NCBI RefSeq assembly: GCF_017115165.1
Contig: NZ_JABXKF010000031.1
Coordinates: 1-64,000, forward strand
DNA length: 64,000 bases
Source of the DNA: Nostoc sp. LPT
GTDB lineage: Bacteria > Cyanobacteriota > Cyanobacteriia > Cyanobacteriales > Nostocaceae
Direction of reading: 5' to 3'
Shown: positions 55,469 to 64,000 of the stretch, piece by piece
How positions within the stretch are numbered: the first letter of the stretch is position 1
Layout: each line of letters opens with the position of its first letter
Position numbers and translations under genes: made by a program
The notes under the pieces: model-generated
What the model saw: only the letters and a program-made list of their open reading frames with translations
Told to the model about the DNA's origin: nothing
Databases searched by the model: none

Positions 55469-56602
55469 ATGAAAACAGAAGCTATCCACGAAGAACTACC
55501 ACTGCTTGAGCTTTTTACACAACTGCGCGAGGCAGGTTTGCCCTTGGGGATCGATGAATACCGCCTTGTTTTGACAGCTTTACAGGAAGGCTTTGGCACG
55601 ACTGACCAAAAAGCGTTAGCAGAATTGTGCCGTACCTTGTGGGTAAAATCCCAGGATGAAGAACACCTATTCAACTATCATTTTCAACAGGTAATAACAG
55701 AACCTTATCCTGTAAAACCTTCTGTTACAAGGCAACAAGAGAAAACTACTTTATTCCCCTCTCCCGATGTACAAGAAGCGTTAGAAAGTCAGGGTAATTA
55801 TTTACCTGAGTTACCCAATATAACACCTGCCACTGTACCCGTTTCATCAGAATTAATGGAAGTACAAGATGAGATGCAAGTGGCTGAAGCAGTACAGATT
55901 ACTACTCAAAACAATGAGGAAATTACTGTTAATCGTTTTACCGAAACCGATGAGTATTTTCCAGTGACGCGGCGGCAGATGAAACAAAGCTGGCGACATT
56001 TACGCCGAATGGTACGCCAAGGTTTGCCCACAGAGTTAGACATAGAGGCAACTATTGAGCAAGTGGTACGGCAGGGAGTTTTGCTAGAGCCTGTACTGAT
56101 GCCCAGTCGGGTGAATAGAACTGAACTGCTGTTGTTGATTGATCACAAGGGATCGATGGTTCCCTTTCACGCATTATCCCAGCGATTAGCCCAGACAGCA
56201 TTACGAGGCGGACGCTTAGGAAAAGCTAGTATTTACTACTTTCACAATTGCCCAACTAAGTATCTTTATCATGACCAGACGCGCCAAAAAGCCCAACCTG
56301 TCACAGATTTTCTCGCTCAGTTGCGCCCAGAGCGTTCCGCTGTATTAATTTTTAGTGATGGGGGTGCAGCACGGGGCGGTTTTAGTCTGGAACGGCTAGA
56401 GTTAACCCAAAAATTTTTAGACCAGTTGAAACAGCGATCGCGTTATATTGCATGGCTGAATCCGATGGCGACAGAGCGCTGGTTTGGCACAACAGCTGGA
56501 GAAATTGCCCGTTTAGTGCCGATGTTTGAAGTTAGCCGACAGGGTTTTGATGGTGCGATCGATGTTTTGCGGGGGCGGGGAATCAATGCACAATTAAGGT
56601 AG
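55469..56602 (+). CDS. vWA-domain protein, MoxR partner
   Basis: A 377-residue protein. A helical N-terminal domain (about 10-80, LLELFTQLREAGLPLGIDEY) is typical of MoxR-linked vWA proteins (SAV_2336 N-terminal type). A low-complexity linker runs to about 150. The vWA domain (about 215-375) has LLLLIDHKGSMVPFH where DxSxS is expected: Asp225 and Ser229 remain but the middle Ser is Lys227. The third MIDAS element is FSDGGAARGG with Asp297. Metal binding may be altered. The stop TAG shares its last base with the GTG of the next gene, so the two are translationally coupled. Confidence 0.88.
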   Translation: MKTEAIHEELPLLELFTQLREAGLPLGIDEYRLVLTALQEGFGTTDQKALAELCRTLWVKSQDEEHLFNYHFQQVITEPYPVKPSVTRQQEKTTLFPSPDVQEALESQGNYLPELPNITPATVPVSSELMEVQDEMQVAEAVQITTQNNEEITVNRFTETDEYFPVTRRQMKQSWRHLRRMVRQGLPTELDIEATIEQVVRQGVLLEPVLMPSRVNRTELLLLIDHKGSMVPFHALSQRLAQTALRGGRLGKASIYYFHNCPTKYLYHDQTRQKAQPVTDFLAQLRPERSAVLIFSDGGAARGGFSLERLELTQKFLDQLKQRSRYIAWLNPMATERWFGTTAGEIARLVPMFEVSRQGFDGAIDVLRGRGINAQLR

Positions 56603-59049
56603 TGGCTGTAATTAATCTAACTGGGAGTATTTCAAGGGTAGAGAGCATGAAGCCAGAAGTAGCTAGTCGTCGAATTGAATCTTTTGGTCAACGCTTCGGG
56701 GAAGCGCACCTCTATCTGGCTTACCATGCTGCTTTTCCGTTAGCCCTCACCCCAGATTTACTTTACCGCTTGTGGGCGAATTTTCAACGAGATATTCATA
56801 GGCAGGAATTAAAAATACCCTGGCTGGCTGTGGCTGATCTGCTGCTTTCTAGTCTATGTGATGAGGTGGGGCATGAACTCTACGAAATGGATACAGCAGT
56901 ACGAAATTCGCTGTTGAAAGAATTGAAAGAGAATCCTCATTTTGGCGAAAAGCGGATTAATGAATTGTCTGATTTTTTACTTACCTCTGTGCGGCACCAA
57001 CTTGAAAGCTATGATCAGGATATTCGTGATTTTGCTCAGGCTCAGAGGTGGACAGCGTTAGCCTATACGCGACCAAGTGAGGCAGCGCGTGAATTAGCAT
57101 TAACTCTTTCAAAGTTAAAATTGGAGGAAAAAGCAGAGTGGGTTCGCATGGCATCACTAATAGATACCTTCGCAGAGCCATTAGCAGAATTTGCACCCCT
57201 AATGACTTATACTCGCGGCATGGCTAGCTTGTCTCGTGGCAATACGACAAAAGCTCTAGCTGAATTAAACCAAGTTGCTAGACAGCAAGACAAGGTAGAA
57301 ATTGCAGGAGTCAAGTTATCTATTCCTACGCCCTTAATCAGACAAATAGAAATAGATCCCAAACCTGCTAAATTTGTTGAAAACAAAACTAATAATTCCC
57401 TTAAAATAAGAAAAAAAATCCTGATTTTGTCAGCTAATCCTACGACAACAGATAAACTTCGCTTGGACGAGGAAGTAAGGGAAATTCAGTCAGGGTTGCA
57501 ACGCTCTGGCAGCCGAGATAAGTTTGAACTGATTACTAAATGGGCAGTGCGTCCTGACAATTTGCGGCGTGCGCTTTTAGATCATAATCCTCATATCATC
57601 CATTTTTCTGGACATGGTGGAGGAAATCAAGGTTTAGCCTTGGAAAATTATACAGGGGAAATGCAGCTGGTGAGTACAGAGTCACTGGCAAGGCTATTTA
57701 AGTTATTTAAAGACAAAATTGAGTGTGTATTATTAAATGCCTGTTATAGCGAGGTGCAAGCTGAGTCTATTTATCAACACATTAATTGCGTGGTTGGGAT
57801 GAATCGGGCAATTGGCGATCGCGCCGCAATTAAATTTGCGGTAGGCTTTTATGATGCACTAGGCGCTGATAGGTCTTATGAGGATGCTTATGAGTTTGGC
57901 TGTAGCGCTATTGACTTAGAAAGTATTCCAGAGTCTTCCACCCCAGTGCTGAAAAGTCGGAACAATCCCCAAGGTGCTATCTCTGCTAAGGAAACTATTC
58001 CAGATACCGAGATAAAAACAGCAGTCTCCTTAGAAAATCCTGAAGGGCAGGTATCTCTCAACTCTGCTTTCTATGTGGAGCGATCACCTATTGAGGTAGA
58101 CTGTTATGAAGCGATTCTTCAACCAGGGGCCTTAATTCGCATCAAAGCTCCCCGGCAGATGGGCAAAACTTCGCTGATGTCGCGGGTTCTCCATCATGCT
58201 AGTCAAAACGGTTATAAGACTGCACGTGTAAATTTCCAGTCAGCCGATGCAGAATTTCTCGCTAATTTAGATCAGTTTTTACAGTGGTTCTGTGCCAGCA
58301 TTACTTATGAACTGAATCTACCAGATAAGTTAGGCGAGTATTGGAAGGGTGTTTTAGGTAGCAAGAATAAATGTACAAATTACTTTCAACGGTATTTATT
58401 ACCCGCGATTAATAGCCCTATCACTTTGGGTTTGGATGAAGTCGATGAAGTCTTCAAGCATCCCATAATTGCGGCTGATTTTTTTGGATTGCTACGAGCT
58501 TGGCAGGAGCGGTCAAAGAATGAGACAGTTTGGAAAAATCTCCGATTGGTGATTGTGCATTCTAAGGAAGTTTATATACCGCTCAACATTAATCAGTCGC
58601 CTTTTAATGTCGGCTTACCCATTGATTTGCCAGACTTAAATCAAATACAAGTACAAGACTTAGTACAGCGTCACGGACTCAATTGGTCTAACTCACAAAT
58701 TGAAGAATTAATGACACTCGTCGGTGGTCATCCTTATTTAGTGCGGGTAGCGCTTTATGAAATTGCCCGTCGTAGGATGACGCTAGAAAATCTGCAAAAA
58801 ATCGCGGCAACCGAGGAAGGCCCTTACAGTGACCATTTACGTCGCCATTGGCTGAATTTGCAAGAGGATGCAGAATTACTGGCTGCGGTCAAACAAGTGA
58901 TGATGGCAAATCGCCCCGTCGATCTAGGCACAACTGAAGCGTTTAAACTCCGCAGTATGGGGTTAGTTAAGTTTCAAGGCAATGAAGTAGTGCCTCTGTG
59001 TGAATTGTACCGTCAATATTTTGGCCATCGTTTGGGGATTAACTTTTAA
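56602..59049 (+). CDS. vWA/MoxR-associated protein with second CHAT protease and AAA-like NTPase
   Basis: An 815-residue protein with three parts. Residues 20-260 are a helical region (RRIESFGQRFGEAHLYLAYH, WLAVADLLLSSLCDEVGHEL) of the kind following MoxR-vWA gene pairs. Residues 272-455 form a CHAT domain with His338 (IIHFSGHGGG) and Cys381 (LLNACYSEVQ), homologous to the first gene's protease. Residues 484-800 are an AAA-like (PF14516-type) domain starting LNSAFYVERSPIE, with Walker A APRQMGKTS (516-524), Walker B ITLGLDEVDEV and a C-terminal winged helix. GTG at 56602 overlaps the vWA stop; ATG at 56647 is an alternative start. It is probably the cassette's sensor and second executioner. 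Confidence 0.88.
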   Translation: MAVINLTGSISRVESMKPEVASRRIESFGQRFGEAHLYLAYHAAFPLALTPDLLYRLWANFQRDIHRQELKIPWLAVADLLLSSLCDEVGHELYEMDTAVRNSLLKELKENPHFGEKRINELSDFLLTSVRHQLESYDQDIRDFAQAQRWTALAYTRPSEAARELALTLSKLKLEEKAEWVRMASLIDTFAEPLAEFAPLMTYTRGMASLSRGNTTKALAELNQVARQQDKVEIAGVKLSIPTPLIRQIEIDPKPAKFVENKTNNSLKIRKKILILSANPTTTDKLRLDEEVREIQSGLQRSGSRDKFELITKWAVRPDNLRRALLDHNPHIIHFSGHGGGNQGLALENYTGEMQLVSTESLARLFKLFKDKIECVLLNACYSEVQAESIYQHINCVVGMNRAIGDRAAIKFAVGFYDALGADRSYEDAYEFGCSAIDLESIPESSTPVLKSRNNPQGAISAKETIPDTEIKTAVSLENPEGQVSLNSAFYVERSPIEVDCYEAILQPGALIRIKAPRQMGKTSLMSRVLHHASQNGYKTARVNFQSADAEFLANLDQFLQWFCASITYELNLPDKLGEYWKGVLGSKNKCTNYFQRYLLPAINSPITLGLDEVDEVFKHPIIAADFFGLLRAWQERSKNETVWKNLRLVIVHSKEVYIPLNINQSPFNVGLPIDLPDLNQIQVQDLVQRHGLNWSNSQIEELMTLVGGHPYLVRVALYEIARRRMTLENLQKIAATEEGPYSDHLRRHWLNLQEDAELLAAVKQVMMANRPVDLGTTEAFKLRSMGLVKFQGNEVVPLCELYRQYFGHRLGINF

Positions 59050-59170
59050 ACATAGGCTCAACTCATCACACAAAATGTTTAACTAGCATTAATAAAATTT
59101 TTTCAATTTTGAATACTTTGAAATGCGATCGCGCCTCTTTACCAAACGCGATCGCTAAATTTTGCATCCC

Positions 59171-60124
59171 CTAAGCAATAAAATGCAACTGCTTGATCGC
59201 TGCATTAATTAGATTATGGGTGACAGGAAGGCTATCCACTACCATCCCCAGACACAACAGCATCATGTAGGAGATGGAATAGAGAAACAAATCTCTAGCT
59301 ACAGTGCGATCCTCTGGATGTTGCAACAAACGCCAAGATTTGTGGATAAATAATCCTCCCAGACTTAGGGCGATCGCAGCATAAACAATTCCACTTGCGC
59401 CCAAAGGATAAACCAATAACACGGTTGCAAATACTGTCACCAGCGTATAGTACCAAATCTGCTTCACGGTTGCTGTGTCACCTTCAACTACAGGTAGCAT
59501 TGGTATCCCGACCTTTGCGTAATCGTCCCGAATCATCAGAGCTAAAGCCCAGAAATGGGGTGGTGTCCACAAAAAGACGATGGCAAAAATTAACCATGCT
59601 GACCAGCTTAAAGTGCCTGTGACAGCAGCCCAACCCACTAAAGCCGGAATTGCCCCAGCCGCCCCACCAACAACAATATTCTGGGTGGTGTGGCGTTTTA
59701 GCCAGTGGGTATAAACCAAAATATAAAAGACGATGCCAGAGAAGGCTAGCAGGGCGGCTAACAGGTTGGCAAATACTGCTAGGAGTGTAAAGGAAATTGT
59801 GGCCAGTGCGATCGCAAAAATTAGAGCATCGCGTGGCTGCACCTTACCCGAAGGTATCGGACGATGGCGCGTCCGCTCCATGTCATAATCAATATCCCGG
59901 TCATAGACACAGTTAATCGTCTGGGCGCTTGCAGCAGCCATTGTGCCACCAGTGAGAGTTACTAGCAACAGCAATGGGTCTACTTCTCCCTTAGCAGCAA
60001 TCCACATACTTCCAGCCGTGGTAATCAAAAGCAACGGAATAATCCGAGGCTTGGTTAGCTGGTAATAACTTTGAACTACCTGTAAAAATGTTTCGTGGTG
60101 GCGAGAGACATTAGTCTCAATCAT
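59171..60124 (-). CDS. ctaB: protoheme IX farnesyltransferase (haem O synthase)
   Basis: A 317-residue polytopic UbiA-family enzyme that adds farnesyl to protohaem IX. The allylic-diphosphate site [19 protein letters not shown] and the second Asp motif ([18 protein letters not shown]) are present, with about nine membrane helices. The order on the minus strand is ctaA then ctaB, with a 403-bp gap. Together they supply haem A to the oxidase encoded by the divergent ctaC-ctaD genes. Normal family length. Confidence 0.95.
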   Translation of the reverse strand: MIETNVSRHHETFLQVVQSYYQLTKPRIIPLLLITTAGSMWIAAKGEVDPLLLLVTLTGGTMAAASAQTINCVYDRDIDYDMERTRHRPIPSGKVQPRDALIFAIALATISFTLLAVFANLLAALLAFSGIVFYILVYTHWLKRHTTQNIVVGGAAGAIPALVGWAAVTGTLSWSAWLIFAIVFLWTPPHFWALALMIRDDYAKVGIPMLPVVEGDTATVKQIWYYTLVTVFATVLLVYPLGASGIVYAAIALSLGGLFIHKSWRLLQHPEDRTVARDLFLYSISYMMLLCLGMVVDSLPVTHNLINAAIKQLHFIA

Positions 60125-60527
60125 TTTGGCTCTGGTTCCTTATTTTTTTTCAACAACTTACAGCAGAATTCAGAATTCAGGAGTCAGAATTCAGAAGTAA
60201 AACAGGCTTTATACCTGGCTTTGATACTTAGCTTGTGTACTTCACTAACTTGAAATCTGCTGTATATGCAGCCCCGTTCAAGCTGGCTCTTTCAGGCAAA
60301 TGAAAACACAGATTATCTGCACCTACGTGGGTCACATCATCAGTACTGAGTGCTGAGTTTAGGAGTAGAGACGCGATTAATCGCCTCTGTACAAGAGTTG
60401 GGAGTTAGGAATTCTTCCCCTGCTCCCTCGTCTTCCTCGTCTTCTTAATCTCCTCCACTCCCTACTCAGCACGAGCTAAACGCCCTGCTACCGCTAACAG
60501 CACCACTGGCTCAACGCCTCGCTACCG
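60125..60527. other. 403-bp spacer with dispersed repeats
   Basis: Between ctaA and ctaB. It holds AATTCAGGAGTCAGAATTCAG tandem-like words (60170-60200), an AGTACTGAGTGCTGAGTTTAG repeat related to those near pdhA, and CGCTACCGCTAACG words at 60480-60535. No gene is seen. Its size suggests ctaB could have its own promoter. Confidence 0.55.
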
Positions 60528-61448
60528 CTAACGTGACTCAGTACTCACTGAGTCACGTAGTGATAAAACTGTGAAAGCCACCAAAGTACCTAACAAAGTA
60601 GCTCCTATAGTTTGATGAGAGACGGTGAGAGGCTCGACTTGGAGGTGTAATTTGAAAGTGGCGAATCCCAACAAGATTTGTAATGTCAACAACGCACCAG
60701 CCATATTTGCCAGTCGCCGCAAGGCTGGATGTAGTGCTGGTGTCCGCCAACAGATAAATACTATTGCCAAGGTTGCCACTGTTGGCGGCACCAAACCAGC
60801 AATATGGCTGTACATTACAGTACAAAGTTGAGAACCGCCGAGGCATTGGTGTAGCGCCCAGCGAGAGCCTACCAAAGCACCTAGCAGACTTTGCAGGTAA
60901 ACTAGAACAGCAGCAGTTAAACCGACCCAAGGCAACTTACCAACGGTTCCATTCCCCTGATAGGGTGTGAGTGCTGTGCCGATAATCAGGAGGGTGGTAA
61001 AAAACAACAGCGCCGTTCCTAAATGGGCGGTAACGATATCAAACCGCAACAGTTCGGTAACGGTGAGTCCCCCTAAGATACCTTGAAAGACGATTAGAAA
61101 TAGGGCGAATGTAGATGCCCAAGGCAGCCAAGAGGGCAAGAAACGACGACGCCACCAGGACAAACCGAAAAGTGCGATCGCGCTTAAACCAATTAAAGCC
61201 GCATCCAATCTGTGAAACCACTCCAAAAACACTTGGAGATTCATTTGCTTGGCTGGCACGAGTTCGCCATAGCATAAGGGCCAGTCTGGGCAAGCAAGTC
61301 CAGCATTCATGACGCGGGTGGCACTGCCTATTGCCATCAAAATTAAGGTGGCTATGCACATTTTCCACACCAAGCGCCGAATCATTTCCTTGGGCTTTTG
61401 CTGCTGAAGAGCCGCTTCATTTTGTTGTTGTAGGACAAATTCGCTCAT
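60528..61448 (-). CDS. ctaA: haem A synthase (COX15/CtaA family)
   Basis: A 306-residue protein with eight membrane helices. It oxidises the C8 methyl of haem O to a formyl group. Conserved histidines lie in LEWFHRLDAALIG, TAHLGTALLF, YSHIAGLVPP and VSHQTIGATLLG. The Cys pair CPDWPLC in the first loop and HQCLGGSQLC in a later loop match CtaA. The first 22 residues are Gln-rich and cytoplasmic. Divergent from ctaC, with 404 bp between starts. Confidence 0.94.
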   Translation of the reverse strand: MSEFVLQQQNEAALQQQKPKEMIRRLVWKMCIATLILMAIGSATRVMNAGLACPDWPLCYGELVPAKQMNLQVFLEWFHRLDAALIGLSAIALFGLSWWRRRFLPSWLPWASTFALFLIVFQGILGGLTVTELLRFDIVTAHLGTALLFFTTLLIIGTALTPYQGNGTVGKLPWVGLTAAVLVYLQSLLGALVGSRWALHQCLGGSQLCTVMYSHIAGLVPPTVATLAIVFICWRTPALHPALRRLANMAGALLTLQILLGFATFKLHLQVEPLTVSHQTIGATLLGTLVAFTVLSLRDSVSTESR

Positions 61449-61852
61449 GAATGATACCTTCTGCCCGTTCTTGGTGGATGTCTTAAAATTTTCAATTTTC
61501 TTTTAGTGTCCCATCTCCACCCTAGCGTATAGGCTATGGGTTTATAGATTAGCACTCACTTATACTTTGAATCACTCCAGCAAGGTTTTGCCTGAAGCTT
61601 TAGGTATTTTTCAAGATGTCAAAAATTGATTAATCACAATTAATTTAAGCATTCTAAATTTTTCCTTAAATTTTTTTACTGATTTGCATCTATTTTCGGC
61701 GTTGTATGATAGTAAACTCATACTCAAAATTAGTGAAATAGCCAAAAAAATTAATAAAAATTTCAGACCTTTGTCCCCCATGTCTGACAGCCTAGACTAC
61801 CTTAGTAAGTGAGCAGTTTTAAGATAACGTAGTAAATTCAATTAAGTAAGCC
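61449..61852. promoter_or_regulatory. 404-bp divergent control region of ctaA and ctaC
   Basis: It lies between the starts of the haem A synthase gene (- strand) and the oxidase subunit II gene (+ strand), so it must contain both promoters. The part from 61640 to 61760 is very AT-rich. I could not identify a specific operator or hairpin. Confidence 0.5.
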
Positions 61853-62941
61853 GTGAAGATTCCAAGTTCAATCTGGACATTACTCATTGGCATCGTGCTA
61901 ACGCTCGCCAGCCTTTGGTACGGTCAAAATCACGGTCTGTTGCCAGCAGCAGCCACGGATGAAGCCGTGTTAGTGGATGGTCTGTTCAACGCGATGATGA
62001 TCGTTTCTACAGGTATGTTCCTAATTGTCGAAGGTGTTTTAATTTACTCTGCATTTAAATACCGTCGGCGTGCAGGTGACAATGAAGACGGCCCACCAGT
62101 AGAGGGCAATGTACCTCTAGAAATTCTCTGGACGGCGATCCCAGCAATTATCGTTATCGGTATTTCTGTTTACAGCTTTGATGTCTACAACGAAATCGGT
62201 GGCTTTGATCCTCATGCTATCCATGAAGCACCGATGAATCAGGAGTCGATGAAAATGCCAGGTCATGGGAGTGCAATGGCCGCAACTTTAAGCGATACTC
62301 CTCCGAGCAGTGAACCGAACCTCAATCAAGAAAAATCTGATGAGGCAATGCAAGACCCAGCTACGGCAGAAGTCCGTAATGCTGACCAAATTCCCCAACT
62401 GCGGAATGCCCCAGGTGTAGGTAGTGTTGCTCCAACAATTGGGGGCACTCCTGAAAAAGCAGGTAAACCAGCAGAATTACAAGTCAACGTCACTGGTCTA
62501 CAATATGCCTGGATTTTCACCTATCCTGAAACTGGTATAACTACAGGTGAAATGCACGTACCCATCGGGCGAGAAGTACAAATCAGTATGACAGCCAACG
62601 ATGTTATTCATGCCTTCTGGGTGCCAGAATTCCGCCTGAAACAAGATGCGATTCCTGGTAGGCAGAGCGAGATTCGCTTCACCCCCAAAAAAGCAGGCGA
62701 TTATACCCTAATCTGTGCTGAACTTTGTGGCCCCTACCACGGTGCAATGAGAGCGCCAGTAGTTGTTGAGCCACAAGAAGCCTTTGATAAGTGGATGCAA
62801 GAACAGCTAGTTGCCAGCAAAGAAATGCTAAATCAAGCCATTGCTGTTAACCCTGCGGATCTATCTCCAAATGAATTTCTTGCCCCTTACACCAAGGACA
62901 TGGGAATTAAGCCAGAAATCCTCCATCAAGTTCACAAATAG
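61853..62941 (+). CDS. ctaC: cytochrome c oxidase subunit II
   Basis: A 362-residue protein starting with GTG. Two membrane helices lie at about 6-22 and 42-65, and the CuA domain at about 205-310. The CuA ligands are complete: His in DVIHAFWVPEF and the CAELCGPYHGAM motif. Between helix 2 and the CuA domain is an unusually long polar linker (about 120-200) with Met/His-rich NQESMKMPGHGSAM. The protein accepts electrons from a cytochrome c or plastocyanin and passes them to subunit I. It is the first gene of the ctaC-ctaD operon. Confidence 0.95.
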   Translation: MKIPSSIWTLLIGIVLTLASLWYGQNHGLLPAAATDEAVLVDGLFNAMMIVSTGMFLIVEGVLIYSAFKYRRRAGDNEDGPPVEGNVPLEILWTAIPAIIVIGISVYSFDVYNEIGGFDPHAIHEAPMNQESMKMPGHGSAMAATLSDTPPSSEPNLNQEKSDEAMQDPATAEVRNADQIPQLRNAPGVGSVAPTIGGTPEKAGKPAELQVNVTGLQYAWIFTYPETGITTGEMHVPIGREVQISMTANDVIHAFWVPEFRLKQDAIPGRQSEIRFTPKKAGDYTLICAELCGPYHGAMRAPVVVEPQEAFDKWMQEQLVASKEMLNQAIAVNPADLSPNEFLAPYTKDMGIKPEILHQVHK

Positions 62942-63121
62942 TCATTGGTCATTAGTCATTAGTCACTGGTCATTAGTACTCATACAAAGGACAAGTGACA
63001 AAAGACAAGTGACAAAGCGCAAAGTCTGAGCGGAGGTTTCCTCCGTTCCACAAAGGGTTGCCGCAGGCATCAGAACTTTGTAAGAGAGGACAAATGACAA
63101 AGGACAAAGGACAAATGACAA
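62942..63121. repeat. short tandem repeats in the ctaC-ctaD spacer
   Basis: TCATTGG/TCATTAG heptamers (62942-62976) are followed by many ACAAATGAC and GGACAAAGG words up to 63120, typical of Nostoc-type short tandem repeats. No hairpin terminator is visible, so transcription probably continues into ctaD. Confidence 0.8.
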
Positions 63122-64000
63122 ATGACCCAAGCACAAGTGCAAGAAACTGCCAATATCCCTGCTCTTATTGAGGAACCAGGGATCAGAAAATGGCAAGACT
63201 ACTTTAGTTTCAACACCGACCATAAGGTGATTGGGATTCAATACCTAGTCACTACATTCATTTTTTACTGTATCGGTGGCGTGATGGCTGATTTGGTTCG
63301 TACAGAACTGCGAACCCCAGAAGTCGATTTTGTCACCCCTGAAGTCTACAACAGCTTATTTACGCTGCACGCCACGATCATGATTTTCTTGTGGATTGTG
63401 CCAGCTGGTGCGGGTTTTGCTAACTTCCTCATTCCCTTGATGATTGGGGCAAAAGATATGGCATTTCCGCGCTTGAATGCTGTTGCCTTTTGGATGATTC
63501 CCCCTGCGGGTTTATTGTTGATCACCAGTTTAGTGGTAGGCGATGCACCGGATGCGGGTTGGACTTCCTACCCTCCCCTGAGCTTGGTAACAGGTCAAGT
63601 AGGTGAGGGAATTTGGATTATGAGCGTCCTCCTACTAGGTACGTCATCGATTTTAGGGGCAATCAATTTCCTCGTCACATTGCTCAAGATGCGTATCCCT
63701 GGTATGGGGGTTCACCAAATGCCCTTGTTTTGCTGGGCAATGTTTGCTACCTCGGCACTGACTTTGGTATCTACACCAGTGCTAGCAGCTGGTCTAATTC
63801 TGCTTTCCTTTGACTTAATTGCCGGGACAACATTTTTTAACCCAACTGGCGGTGGCGACCCAGTTGTGTATCAGCACATGTTCTGGTTTTACTCCCACCC
63901 AGCAGTTTACATCATGATTTTGCCCTTCTTTGGGGCAATTTCAGAAATTATCCCGGTGCATTCCCGCAAGCCGATTTTTGGCTATAAAGCGATCGCTTAT
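63122..64000 (+). CDS. ctaD: cytochrome c oxidase subunit I (partial)
   Basis: Open from the ATG at 63122 (MTQAQVQETANIPALIEEPG) to the window end, 293 codons. Helix I, LFTLHATIMIFLW with the low-spin haem His, the ALTLVSTPVLAAG helix and HMFWFYSHPAVYIM with the CuB His and cross-linked Tyr neighbourhood are all visible. It is the catalytic subunit reducing oxygen to water. The ATG lies inside a repeat tract, and a second ATG seven bases upstream is out of frame. The 3' half is outside the window. Confidence 0.95.
   Translation, partial: MTQAQVQETANIPALIEEPGIRKWQDYFSFNTDHKVIGIQYLVTTFIFYCIGGVMADLVRTELRTPEVDFVTPEVYNSLFTLHATIMIFLWIVPAGAGFANFLIPLMIGAKDMAFPRLNAVAFWMIPPAGLLLITSLVVGDAPDAGWTSYPPLSLVTGQVGEGIWIMSVLLLGTSSILGAINFLVTLLKMRIPGMGVHQMPLFCWAMFATSALTLVSTPVLAAGLILLSFDLIAGTTFFNPTGGGDPVVYQHMFWFYSHPAVYIMILPFFGAISEIIPVHSRKPIFGYKAIAY

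Overview
The window comes from a filamentous, Nostoc-like cyanobacterium. The evidence is the very frequent HIP1 octamer (GCGATCGC) in genes and spacers, short tandem repeats of the TCATTAG/TCATTGG type, the cyanobacterial small RNA Yfr1 between guaB3 and trxA, a tocopherol cyclase, an ARC6-like Ftn2/ZipN division protein, and a ctaA/ctaB-ctaC-ctaD respiratory oxidase locus. Base composition is moderately AT-rich throughout. I could not identify species or replicon.

Layout. 1-4.1 kb: a winged-helix (possibly HEPN) protein, two coiled-coil proteins and an Hsp70-like ATPase on the + strand. 4.1-4.8 kb: an antitoxin with a broken VapC. 4.9-7.6 kb: a DUF1822 gene with a large sigma-region-4-like gene. 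8.1-14.6 kb: a small secreted protein, a pentapeptide-repeat membrane protein and a 1558-residue CHAT-nSTAND-WD40 protein. 14.6-18.9 kb: repeats, a frameshifted Uma2 gene, two L,D-transpeptidases, KDPG aldolase and small membrane or peptide genes. 19.2-21.9 kb: a GlsB-like gene without a normal start codon, and a DUF262-HEPN pair whose HEPN gene carries two in-frame amber codons. 22.2-28.8 kb: tandem metallophosphoesterases, a Pro-rich membrane protein, a seven-blade WD40 protein, a J-TPR protein and tocopherol cyclase. 28.8-45.9 kb is mostly housekeeping: tRNA-Arg, guaB3-yfr1-trxA, marC, a nitrilase-family amidase, class II aldolase, a histidine kinase with an amber codon, tRNA-Lys, aldose epimerase, pdhA, ftn2, a TPR lipoprotein and dhaKL. 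46.0-52.5 kb is accessory: a repeat-filled inverted-repeat element, an MBL-fold protein, a Ser/Thr kinase, HicAB modules, a chimeric PIN remnant, a PepSY membrane protein, a MITE and a truncated duplication. 52.6-59.0 kb: a five-gene NTPase conflict cassette. 59.2-64.0 kb: haem A biosynthesis divergent from the cytochrome oxidase operon, which runs off the window.

The most interesting system is 52641-59049. It encodes a CHAT protease with a C-terminal helical domain, an inactive-STAND-like protein that starts with the same domain, a MoxR AAA+ ATPase, a vWA protein with an altered MIDAS motif, and an 815-residue protein joining a helical vWA/MoxR-associated-like region to a second CHAT protease and an AAA-like NTPase. 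The gene order and the shared domain fit a vWA-MoxR-associated conflict or cell-suicide system with two proteases. The adaptor gene carries one in-frame TAG.

A recurring theme is recent gene decay. Three long genes (HEPN, histidine kinase, inactive STAND) keep their frame across in-frame TAG codons, VapC and Uma2 are frameshifted, and dispersed palindromic repeats occur between genes and once in frame inside the nSTAND domain. Function calls rest on motifs read by eye; no database search was possible.
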